Below are positions 1-6,901 of a stretch of 7,996 bases of DNA, in pieces. Source of the stretch: an uncultured Chlorobiaceae bacterium (GTDB lineage: Bacteria; Bacteroidota; Chlorobiia; Chlorobiales; Chlorobiaceae); assembly GCA_903917955.1 (NCBI GenBank), contig CAIXCO010000369.1, positions 1-7,996 on the forward strand. The letters run 5' to 3'. Under the pieces are notes generated by a model that was given only the letters and a program-made list of their open reading frames with translations, ran no database searches and was not told the origin of the DNA. How positions within the stretch are numbered: the first letter of the stretch is position 1; every line of letters starts with the position of its first letter. The position numbers and the translations under genes were made by a program.

Positions 1-1
1 A

Positions 2-805
2 AGCTATTTTACCGACGAGATTCAGATGGTTGGCGTCGTCGGCTCCGACTTTGAAGAGAAGCATTTTGAGCTGCTGCACTCCAGAAACATCGATACCAAA
101 GGAGTTCAGATGGTCGAGGAGGGAAAAACCTTCCGCTGGGCTGGCCGTTACCACTACGACATGAACACCCGCGACACGCTCGACACCCAGTTGAACGTCT
201 TTGCTGATTTCGATCCCGTTGTACCCCACCAGTACCGCGATGCGGAATTTGTCTGTCTCGGCAATATCGACCCGGAACTGCAACTCAAGGTGCTCGACCA
301 GATCAACAAGCCAAAACTGATCATCCTCGACACCATGAACTTCTGGATCGAAGGAAAACCTGAAGAGCTGAAAAAAACCCTTGAACGGGTTGATATTTTC
401 ATCCTGAACGACAGCGAGGCAAGGCTGCTCAGCGGCGACCCGAACCTTGTCAAATCGGCAAGAATCATCCGCCAGATGGGGCCAAAAACCCTGATCATCA
501 AAAAAGGAGAGCACGGCGCCCTTCTCTTCACCGACAACGGCATCTTTGCTGCTCCGGCTTTCCCGCTTGAATCCATCTATGACCCAACCGGTGCCGGCGA
601 CACCTTTGCAGGAGGCTTTATCGGCCACCTTTCACGCTGTGAAACCATCACCGATACTGAAATGCGCCGGGCGGTGCTCTACGGCAGCGCAATGGCGAGC
701 TTCTGCGTGGAAAAATTCGGTACCGAAAAAATTGCCGCACTTGATCTGCTTGAAATTGAAGACCGCTACCAGAGCTTCCGGGAGCTTTCAAGAACCGACG
801 AATAA
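2..805 (+). CDS. PfkB/ribokinase-family carbohydrate kinase, 5'-truncated by window edge
   Basis: ATP-dependent kinase of the PfkB/ribokinase superfamily, cytosolic, phosphorylating a sugar or nucleoside-like substrate that cannot be named from sequence. The first in-frame ATG is at 26, but the frame is open to the window edge (SYFTDEIQ precedes that Met) and the fit to the family continues there, so the true start is upstream and the N-terminal substrate-binding part is missing. Counting from the Met at 26, the PfkB C-terminal signature DPTGAGDTF is at residues 186-194, with D192 as the expected catalytic base and GAGD forming the anion hole. NDSEARLLSG at 128-137 is the typical mid-protein segment. 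A TFRWAGRYHYD stretch at 35-45 suggests a distinct subgroup rather than true ribokinase or fructokinase. It ends 36 bp before the symporter gene on the same strand, so co-transcription is likely. Family call is firm; substrate is unknown. Confidence 0.93.
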   Translation, partial: SYFTDEIQMVGVVGSDFEEKHFELLHSRNIDTKGVQMVEEGKTFRWAGRYHYDMNTRDTLDTQLNVFADFDPVVPHQYRDAEFVCLGNIDPELQLKVLDQINKPKLIILDTMNFWIEGKPEELKKTLERVDIFILNDSEARLLSGDPNLVKSARIIRQMGPKTLIIKKGEHGALLFTDNGIFAAPAFPLESIYDPTGAGDTFAGGFIGHLSRCETITDTEMRRAVLYGSAMASFCVEKFGTEKIAALDLLEIEDRYQSFRELSRTDE

Positions 806-841
806 GAGTGGGCAGGCAACAATAATTTTAACAAAAAAGAG

Positions 842-2599
842 ATGGAATCGCTCAACCTCCTCGATTACAGTTTCATCGTCGGCTACCTTTTACTGACGCT
901 TGTTATCGGACTCTGGTTCTCCAAACGCGCCTCGGAAAATGTCGGTGAATTTTTTCTTTCCGGGCGCCAGCTCCCCTGGTGGATTGCCGGTACCGGCATG
1001 GTAGCAACAACCTTTGCCGCCGACACTCCCCTGGCAGTGGCCGGATTTGTAGCCAAAAACGGTATTGCCGGTAACTGGGTCTGGTGGACCTTTGTTTCAG
1101 GCGGAATGCTGACCGTCTTCTTTTTTGCCCGTCTCTGGCGAAGGGCCGAAATTTTGACCGACCTTGAATTCATCGAGCTGCGCTATAGCGGTGCGGCAGC
1201 CCGCTTTTTGCGCGGCTTCAAGGCGATCTATTTCGGTCTCTTCATCAACGCCGTCATTATCGGCTGGGTTAACCTCGCCATGTACAAGATTATCAGAATC
1301 ATGGTGCCGGAGCTGGACCCCGTACTGACCATTATTGCCCTCGTCCTGCTGACCACCTTTTATTCCGGCCTCTCAGGGCTCTGGGGTGTCTCCATTACCG
1401 ATGCCGTGCAGTTTGTCATCGCCATGACGGGCTGTATCATTCTTGCCGTTCTTGCCGTTCAGTCGCCCGTGGTAGTCTCTGCCGGAGGCTTGACCAAAGC
1501 GCTGCCAGCGTGGATGTTCGACTTCTTCCCCACCTTTACCTCTTCAGGCAAAAGCATCACGGGAGCGATCGCCCTTCCCTTCATCTCCTTTGCTGCCATG
1601 GCCTTTGTTCAGTGGTGGTCATCGTGGTACCCCGGCTCAGAGCCTGGTGGCGGCGGCTATATCGCCCAGCGGATGATGAGCGCCAAAAACGAAAAGCACT
1701 CGCTCCTTGCAACACTTTGGTTTACCGTAGCCCATTACTGCCTCAGGCCGTGGCCCTGGATCATCGTCGGCCTGGTCAGCCTCGTCATGTTTCCCGACCT
1801 TCCAATGAACCAGAAAGAGGATGGCTTTGTCTACGTCATGAAGGCGGTACTCCCTCCCGGACTGAAAGGGCTGCTGATCGCCGCCTTTCTTGCGGCCTAC
1901 ATGTCAACGCTCTCAACCCACCTGAACTGGGGCACGAGCTACCTCATCAACGACTTTTACAAGCGCTTTCTGAAAATAGGCGCCAGTGACAAGCACTATG
2001 TAACGGTCTCCAAAATCACCACCTTTTTGACTGCGGCCTTTGCCCTCTATATCACCTTCTTTGTGCTCGACACCATCACCGGTGCATGGGAGTTCATTAT
2101 CCAGTGCGGTGCAGGTACCGGCTTTGTACTGATCCTCCGCTGGTTCTGGTGGAGACTGAACGCATGGTCGGAAATAACCTCGATGGTGGCCCCCTTTATC
2201 GCCTTCTCCTGGTTGCAGCTCTTTACCACCATCACCTTCCCCTTCTCGATTTTCATCATCGTTGCCTTTACCATCACGGCAACCCTTATCGTCACCTTTC
2301 TGACGCCTCCAACCGAAACCGCCCAGTTGGAGACCTTCTACAAAACCACACGGGTCGGAGGAAGGCTCTGGAAAAAAATCTCGAAAAATCTGCCCAATGT
2401 AGAGTCCGACAGCGGCTTTATCATGCTCTTTGTTGACTGGGCACTCGGCATCATCATGATCTATGCAATCCTTTTCGGTACCGGAAAATTTATCTTTGGC
2501 GACACACTCCAGGGATCACTCTACCTTGGTGCGGGAATCATTGCCGGAGCACTCATCTTTGCTGACCTGAACCGCAGGGGCTGGAACAACCTGAACTGA
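842..2599 (+). CDS. Sodium:solute symporter (SSS/SLC5 family)
   Basis: Inner-membrane secondary transporter that should couple Na+ entry to uptake of an organic solute; the substrate is not evident. The 585-residue product is strongly hydrophobic, with about 13-15 membrane segments by eye, within the large end of the family. Family landmarks are EFFLSGRQLPWW (36-47), an unwound-helix-like stretch VATTFAADTPLAVAG (54-68), and the helix AAFLAAYMSTLSTHLNWG (347-364) followed by DFYKRF. By comparison with vSGLT, the S-T pair at 355-356 occupies the Na2-site hydroxyl positions, with Thr replacing the second Ser. A long hydrophilic loop at about 488-525 precedes the last two helices. The start is the only ATG after the kinase stop in this frame; the A-rich stretch and GAG lie directly against it, so there is no well-spaced Shine-Dalgarno. 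It sits between a PfkB kinase and maf, which hints at an uptake-and-phosphorylate pair. Confidence 0.94.
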   Translation: MESLNLLDYSFIVGYLLLTLVIGLWFSKRASENVGEFFLSGRQLPWWIAGTGMVATTFAADTPLAVAGFVAKNGIAGNWVWWTFVSGGMLTVFFFARLWRRAEILTDLEFIELRYSGAAARFLRGFKAIYFGLFINAVIIGWVNLAMYKIIRIMVPELDPVLTIIALVLLTTFYSGLSGLWGVSITDAVQFVIAMTGCIILAVLAVQSPVVVSAGGLTKALPAWMFDFFPTFTSSGKSITGAIALPFISFAAMAFVQWWSSWYPGSEPGGGGYIAQRMMSAKNEKHSLLATLWFTVAHYCLRPWPWIIVGLVSLVMFPDLPMNQKEDGFVYVMKAVLPPGLKGLLIAAFLAAYMSTLSTHLNWGTSYLINDFYKRFLKIGASDKHYVTVSKITTFLTAAFALYITFFVLDTITGAWEFIIQCGAGTGFVLILRWFWWRLNAWSEITSMVAPFIAFSWLQLFTTITFPFSIFIIVAFTITATLIVTFLTPPTETAQLETFYKTTRVGGRLWKKISKNLPNVESDSGFIMLFVDWALGIIMIYAILFGTGKFIFGDTLQGSLYLGAGIIAGALIFADLNRRGWNNLN

Positions 2600-2606
2600 T
2601 AAGGCG
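2600..2606 (+). promoter_or_regulatory. Probable ribosome binding site of maf
   Basis: TAAGGCG starts directly after the symporter stop codon (TGA, 2597-2599). Its AAGG core ends 5 bases before the ATG at 2610, a workable spacing. This supports that ATG as the maf start and suggests translation straight on from the upstream gene. Confidence 0.5.
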
Positions 2607-2609
2607 ACT

Positions 2610-3191
2610 ATGGCCAAACCGGCACTTATTCTTGCATCGCAGTCACCAAGACGGCGCGACATTCTCTCGTTGACGCTCCTCCCGTTTGAAACCTTGGCGG
2701 TCGAGACTCCGGAAGAGCTCGACCCCTTGATCTCCATCGAAGAAAATGTCACCAACATCTCGCTTGAAAAAGCTGAGGCCGCCCTGCTGCTGCTATCGCC
2801 AGAAAAAGGCAAAAACAGCATCATTTTGACCGCCGATACCGTCGTGGCAAAGGGAAACAGAATTTATGGAAAACCGGCAGGATTTGATAGTGCATTCGAT
2901 ATGCTCAAAAGCCTCCAGAACCGCTCGCACCGGGTCTACACCGGTTTTGTGCTCCTTTGTGGCCTTAAAACCCACACCGAATGTGTGACCACCACCGTTG
3001 AGTTTGAGCCCATGACCGACAACGAGATCAAGCGCTACCTCCTCTCGGAAAAGCCTTACGACAAAGCCGGAGCCTACGGCATTCAGGATCCCTTGATGGC
3101 TTGCCACGTCCGACGAATTGAGGGATGCTACTACAACGTTGTCGGTCTCCCCCTATCAAGGGTCTGCAAGGCACTTAAAACCTTTTTATGA
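2610..3191 (+). CDS. maf: Maf-family nucleoside triphosphate pyrophosphatase (probable dTTP/UTP type)
   Basis: Cytosolic enzyme of the Maf family, which hydrolyses (d)NTPs to the monophosphate plus pyrophosphate; bacterial members are linked to house-cleaning of non-canonical nucleotides and to division or septum control. The 193-residue length is normal. The N-terminal phosphate-binding motif ASQSPRRRDIL is at 9-19, the metal-binding/catalytic ADTVV at 75-79 (D76), GKP at 87-89, YDKAGAYGIQ at 150-159 and EGCYYNVVGLPLS at 171-183. The AYGIQ glutamine fits the YhdE (dTTP/UTP) branch better than the YceF (m7GTP) branch. Small departures are VYTGFVLL in place of the usual TGV, and EGCYYN where many homologues have GDYYN. 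It starts 10 bp after the symporter gene, probably on the same transcript, and its last 6 bases overlap the converging cyclase gene. The family call is firm; the subfamily is inferred. Confidence 0.95.
   Translation: MAKPALILASQSPRRRDILSLTLLPFETLAVETPEELDPLISIEENVTNISLEKAEAALLLLSPEKGKNSIILTADTVVAKGNRIYGKPAGFDSAFDMLKSLQNRSHRVYTGFVLLCGLKTHTECVTTTVEFEPMTDNEIKRYLLSEKPYDKAGAYGIQDPLMACHVRRIEGCYYNVVGLPLSRVCKALKTFL
3186..3191. other. Tail-to-tail overlap of maf and the cyclase gene
   Basis: The six bases TTATGA hold both stop codons: TTA is read as TAA on the minus strand (3186-3188) and TGA on the plus strand (3189-3191). Any terminator for either transcript must therefore lie within the other gene, giving antisense read-through at the 3' ends. 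Confidence 0.9.
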
Positions 3192-5372
3192 TGCCTCACT
3201 ACCAAAAAAAGTAAAGCAATTTCGCCCCCTGCTCTTCGACTGGTACATGGCTTCATCGGCATGTTTCATAAGCGTCAACTCATCCGAGCCATGAAGGGGA
3301 AAAATGGCAATGCCGATGCTGCACGAGATATTGAGGCGATGACCTTGAATTTCAAAAGGCTCAGAGAGAGTATGAAGAATATTTTCGGCCACAGTCACCG
3401 CATTCGATAGTGCCGCAATTTCTGGAAGCAAAACAACAAATTCATCACCGCCAAGGCGTGCAAGGGTATCGCCGCTCCTTCGCAAAGCCCCGAGAGTACG
3501 GGTTGCAACCTGCTGGAGCAGCAGGTCACCCATCCCGTGACCGAAGGTATCGTTGACAGGTTTGAATTTATCAAGATCAAAGAGAATCAACGCGGCCATC
3601 GTACTGCTCCGCCGACACTGGGCAACGGCCTGGACGATCCGGTCAGAAAGAAGACGGCGATTCGGCAAGGCGGTCAGTGAATCATGCATGGCCATGTTTT
3701 CAATAATGTACTTCTGAGCCTGAAGGATCTTCTGTTTCTCCTCCGCATTTTTTTTTGCCACAATATCCCATACCGTATCGGCAAGCAGGCCGACCCATTT
3801 TACATCACTCTCATCATAGTTCGAACGCTTGTTGCCGACACCGAGAATCGCAACAACCCTTTCATTGCGCAAAACCGGCACAACCACCTCACGCGTCACC
3901 TCTGCATGACCCTCAGGCATCCCTTTGCGCTCTTTGAGTGCACCGTAATCATTATGGATAATGGCCTTCTTCTCCCGCGCCGCATCAGCCCATACGCCAG
4001 CCTTGTCGAGGGCGTAGTGCTGCCCCTCACCCTCCGCATTGCACATGTGCTTTATCGTGTTGGTCGACCACGCCTCAAGTGTCAGCGTTATCTGATCCTC
4101 CGCAACAAAGTGAAAAAAGCTGATTGAGCTGTCGGTCAGCCGCTCGGCTTCATCAAGTGTCAGTTGCAGCAGCTCCTTTATTGAATGATTCGCCTCCATC
4201 TCAAGCAGGGCGATGTGGAGTGCTTTGGCAGTTTCGTAGTGCCTGCGCTCGGTAACATCATGAATAATGGAATAAAGAATGAATTTGCCATTCGTCTCAA
4301 TCGTGCTGCTGTACACCTCCACATCGCGGACAGAGCCATCAGAGCGACGATGGCGAAACAAAAAACAGGTTTTTTCCCCTGAACGGGTTTGCTCAATGGC
4401 AGCCTCTATCTCTTCGGGAGTGAGGGCATTGATCTCCTGAATACGCTTGCGGCGAAATTCATCAATTGTCCACCCATAAAACTGCAGTGCGGCCTGGTTG
4501 GCATCCAGGATGAAGCCTGTATCAGTCTCAATCATGAGCATGATGGCCGAATGGCCATCAAACATCGTCTTAAAACGCAGTTCACTTTGGCGGAGCACCT
4601 CGTCGGTTTGCTTACGAAACTCCAGCTCAGCCAGCAATTTCAGTGAGGTACTGCTCAACTCTGCAGTGCGCTCTTCAACACGCTCTTCCAGCTCGCGGTT
4701 AAGCAACTGCAGTTTCTCTTCAGCACTCTGGCGCTTTTTGACTTCACGGTTGATGCCAACAAGAGAGAAGATAATGAGAGCAATGCCCGAAGCAAAGCCT
4801 GTTGTCATAAAAACAATCATCCGCTGCAAGCTGCTGTCGGCCACCGCTGAACGCTGCTGCTGCAGCAGCTCCTCCCTTTTTTTCATCTTGACAACAAGAA
4901 TACGAATATCACGCATTATCAACCTGCCGACGTCTGTGGCTATCCACTCCTTCGCACCCTCAAACCCGGCACTTCTCCTCAACTCAACAACTTTTTTCAT
5001 AAAGGCCAGTTTCTCGCCGACAAGAGGCTCCAGCGCGGCAAGGATCTCCTGCTGCTGAGGGTCAATGATCAATTGATGCAGATCCTTCAGATGCCTGGCA
5101 ATCCCGTCTTTCGATGAAACCGCCTCATAATAGGGTTCAAGAAACTTCTCGTTACCCATAATAACGAAGCCGCGTGGCGCTGTTTCGGCATCATTAATCA
5201 GAGCGAACAGTTCCTCAAGTCGGCTTTGTATGAGCAGCGTTCGACTGACCAGCCGATTATTCTCGATGAGAGCGTCTAAATGAAAGACCATGTAGAAGTT
5301 CAGTCCGAGAATAATTCCGAACGCGAGAATAAATGCAATTTTTGGAGTGCGGCGAACCAATTTAAGTTTCAT
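3186..5372 (-). CDS. CHASE3-PAS-GAF-GGDEF membrane diguanylate cyclase
   Basis: Probable membrane sensor that makes cyclic di-GMP from two GTP. The 728-residue order is: TM1 at about 11-31; a periplasmic CHASE3-like sensor at about 35-180 (RGFVIMGNEKFLEPYYEA at 67-84 is the typical core); TM2 at about 185-206; a charged coiled coil at about 210-262 (LNRELEERVEERTAEL); PAS plus PAC at about 262-378; GAF at about 385-545 (IIHNDYGAL at 471-479); GGDEF at about 560-725. The cyclase site is intact: D599, N607 and D616 match PleD D327, N335 and D344, and GGDEF is at 641-645. The inhibitory I-site RSGD (632-635) lies five residues before it, so product inhibition is expected. There is no EAL or HD-GYP domain. 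The ATG at 5372 puts a short basic stretch before TM1, as expected; a GGAG lies 18 bases upstream, too far for a standard RBS. It follows the glycosyltransferase gene by 101 bp. The signals sensed are unknown. Confidence 0.95.
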   Translation of the reverse strand: MKLKLVRRTPKIAFILAFGIILGLNFYMVFHLDALIENNRLVSRTLLIQSRLEELFALINDAETAPRGFVIMGNEKFLEPYYEAVSSKDGIARHLKDLHQLIIDPQQQEILAALEPLVGEKLAFMKKVVELRRSAGFEGAKEWIATDVGRLIMRDIRILVVKMKKREELLQQQRSAVADSSLQRMIVFMTTGFASGIALIIFSLVGINREVKKRQSAEEKLQLLNRELEERVEERTAELSSTSLKLLAELEFRKQTDEVLRQSELRFKTMFDGHSAIMLMIETDTGFILDANQAALQFYGWTIDEFRRKRIQEINALTPEEIEAAIEQTRSGEKTCFLFRHRRSDGSVRDVEVYSSTIETNGKFILYSIIHDVTERRHYETAKALHIALLEMEANHSIKELLQLTLDEAERLTDSSISFFHFVAEDQITLTLEAWSTNTIKHMCNAEGEGQHYALDKAGVWADAAREKKAIIHNDYGALKERKGMPEGHAEVTREVVVPVLRNERVVAILGVGNKRSNYDESDVKWVGLLADTVWDIVAKKNAEEKQKILQAQKYIIENMAMHDSLTALPNRRLLSDRIVQAVAQCRRSSTMAALILFDLDKFKPVNDTFGHGMGDLLLQQVATRTLGALRRSGDTLARLGGDEFVVLLPEIAALSNAVTVAENILHTLSEPFEIQGHRLNISCSIGIAIFPLHGSDELTLMKHADEAMYQSKSRGRNCFTFFGSEAS

Positions 5373-5473
5373 AATAAGTTTGGTTATAATCTCCAGACCA
5401 GGAGCGCCTCTTCTGCTCTGGCATCCCTGTCAACAAAGCCGTTAAAATCAAAAAAGCAATCTTGTTGTTGCCG
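5373..5473. other. Intergenic leader between glycosyltransferase and cyclase genes
   Basis: This 101 bp gap is the longest gene-free stretch in the window. On the minus strand it starts with an A/T-rich part containing a T6 run (TTGCTTTTTTGATTTT), then a TTGACA, then an imperfect hairpin near the cyclase start. No convincing -10 box sits at the right distance from TTGACA, and the T run is not preceded by a good stem. I therefore see neither a clear promoter nor a clear terminator. The gap could hold an unrecognised promoter for separate cyclase expression. Confidence 0.5.
5398..5421 (-). repeat. Imperfect inverted repeat in the cyclase leader
   Basis: On the minus strand CCAGAGC pairs with GCTCCTGG across a 9-base loop, with one bulged C. 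It lies about 25 bases upstream of the cyclase start. No T-run follows, so it does not look like an intrinsic terminator. It could be an mRNA leader stem or a protein-binding site, or it may be chance. Confidence 0.3.
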
Positions 5474-6901
5474 TTATGATGCCGGTGGTGACCTGTACTC
5501 TGTTCGCTCCCTGTAGCCGTAAGCTAACTTTCCTCTTACCAGCAGATCATAGATCCCCATAAGCCGGCAGAGAACATGAAATTGATGAAAACCGAAATGT
5601 TCAATAAACCCGGCCAACAACATGCGGATAATGTCACGGGTTTTATTTTGCCGCATTCTGGTCGTTGCCTGCTGCAGCACCGCGCATGCCGAAACAAGGG
5701 TGCCGAGCATAACTCCAAAAATAAAGAGCAGCATCAGGATATCCGGACTGTCTATCCTGAAAAATAACACCACAACAGCGATGATGTAGGCACAAGCCTC
5801 CACCACGGCAGAGAGTGCTTCAAAAATGAAATAAAAAGGAACTCCGAACATCCCAGCCATCCCGTAACGATAATTGAAGGCCATATCACGGTTCCAGATC
5901 AGCGACTGCAGAATGGCCCGCTGCCAGAAATTGCGTTGTGAACAGAAGGCTTTAAGGGTTTCGGGTACCTGACTGTAACATCCGGGATCCGGGATATAGG
6001 TAATCTCAAAATCGCGGGCCTCTTTATGCTCATGAATGTAGCGGTGAAGGGATACGGTAAGCTCAAAATCATCAACGACCGCGTCAACATTAGCCCCCCC
6101 GACAGCAATAAAAATCTCTTTTTTGATGATCGTAAAAGCACCCGACATGCAAAGCATACTCTTCAATCTGGTGAGTCCCAGTCGGGCCCATTGAAATGAG
6201 CGGAGATATTCAACCGCCTGAAAGAGCGGGATCCAGGTTTCAGGCAAATTACGCTTTATGATCCGGCCTTGTTCAACAATAAGCCCATTTGAGGGCCGGA
6301 TGATTGCCGCAGCAGCAACCACGTTTCGGTTATAGAGGAAGGGGCGAATCATATAGAGCAGGGCATCCTCTTCAAGCACACAATCAGCATCGATCTGGCA
6401 GATGACAGGATAACGGGCATGGTCAGCTCCAGCATTGTTGGCATCAGCCCGCCTGCCGTTCTCCTTGTCGACAACAATCAGGTTCTTGTGAACTGTGGAG
6501 TGGTAGACCGCACGAACGGGTTTTGTCTGGAGCCGCTTCTTGAAAACCTTGTCGAGAGGCACGAGTTGAAAGGTATCAATCAGAAGTTTCAATGTGCCAT
6601 CTTCGGAGCCGTCATTGACAACAATGACCTCAAACTGCGGGTAGCGGAGCTGCAAAACATTGAGGAGTGTGGGAACAATCACCTTCTCTTCGTTGTAGGC
6701 GGAAATAATAATCGATATGGGAGGCGTCAGAGGGGAATCGCTGATGCGTTTGAACTCCCGAAACTGAATCCCCTGGTGGTAGCGTTTTTGCCCGAAAGCA
6801 CCGAGCAGAATGAGCACAAGGTAAATTCCATGCATCGTCAGGTAATAGATGAGAATCATCCTGATAAGGATATCAAGGACGGCAAGCATATCCGGACTCA
6901 T
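5474..6901 (-). CDS. Membrane glycosyltransferase, family 2 (polysaccharide-synthase-like)
   Basis: Inner-membrane GT-A fold glycosyltransferase of family GT2, resembling processive synthases of the PgaC/BcsA/hyaluronan type that use a nucleotide sugar at the cytosolic face. The 475 residues begin with a membrane segment (about 10-34). The catalytic domain follows: ISIIISAYNEE (62-72), VVNDGSEDGT (94-103, UDP-binding D97), GRRADANNAG (149-158), the DAD metal motif (171-173), and VVDDFELT (275-282) as the acceptor/TED-like motif. At least two further membrane segments lie at about 350-382 and 387-411, possibly more after 425. The usual QxxRW motif appears as QRNFW (322-326), with Phe replacing Arg. 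No PilZ domain is present. The start codon overlaps the HEAT-gene stop as ATGA, with no clear Shine-Dalgarno, so translation is probably coupled to the upstream gene. The sugar and product are unknown; non-processive transfer is possible. Confidence 0.92.
   Translation of the reverse strand: MSPDMLAVLDILIRMILIYYLTMHGIYLVLILLGAFGQKRYHQGIQFREFKRISDSPLTPPISIIISAYNEEKVIVPTLLNVLQLRYPQFEVIVVNDGSEDGTLKLLIDTFQLVPLDKVFKKRLQTKPVRAVYHSTVHKNLIVVDKENGRRADANNAGADHARYPVICQIDADCVLEEDALLYMIRPFLYNRNVVAAAAIIRPSNGLIVEQGRIIKRNLPETWIPLFQAVEYLRSFQWARLGLTRLKSMLCMSGAFTIIKKEIFIAVGGANVDAVVDDFELTVSLHRYIHEHKEARDFEITYIPDPGCYSQVPETLKAFCSQRNFWQRAILQSLIWNRDMAFNYRYGMAGMFGVPFYFIFEALSAVVEACAYIIAVVVLFFRIDSPDILMLLFIFGVMLGTLVSACAVLQQATTRMRQNKTRDIIRMLLAGFIEHFGFHQFHVLCRLMGIYDLLVRGKLAYGYRERTEYRSPPAS
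6898..6901 (-). promoter_or_regulatory. ATGA stop/start overlap (translational coupling)
   Basis: On the minus strand the TGA stop of the HEAT-repeat gene (6898-6900) and the ATG of the glycosyltransferase (6899-6901) share bases. The preceding bases (GTACCATTATTACGAAACC) contain no Shine-Dalgarno, so re-initiation by ribosomes ending the first gene is the likely way the second is translated. Confidence 0.7.

Noticed and set aside
154..576. 140-codon minus-strand open frame inside the PfkB gene
   Set aside because: Shadow of the kinase frame; composition is Ser/Arg/Phe-rich with no family features.
3175..3215. Possible terminator between the converging genes (CTTTTT and AAAAAAAG around the stops)
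   Set aside because: The arms are only A/T-rich runs about 20 bases apart with no GC stem, so they do not make a credible intrinsic terminator.
4856..4869. 14-bp palindrome GCTGCTGCAGCAGC in the cyclase gene
   Set aside because: Explained by the Leu-Leu-Gln-Gln-Gln codons of the coiled coil just before TM2; no spacing or repeats suggest a site.
4498..5058. 186-codon plus-strand open frame opposite the cyclase gene
   Set aside because: Ser/Arg-rich low-complexity product typical of an antisense shadow; the minus-strand frame has clear domains over the same bases.
5429..5434. Consensus TTGACA on the minus strand upstream of the cyclase gene, as a -35 box
   Set aside because: The hexamer 17 bases downstream is AGAGGC, not a -10. 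The TATAAC at 5383-5388 is about 40 bases away and would leave only a few bases of leader.
5980..5996. Short direct repeat of ATCCGGG in the glycosyltransferase gene
   Set aside because: Two copies only, inside the conserved-looking YIPDPG coding stretch; looks like chance.
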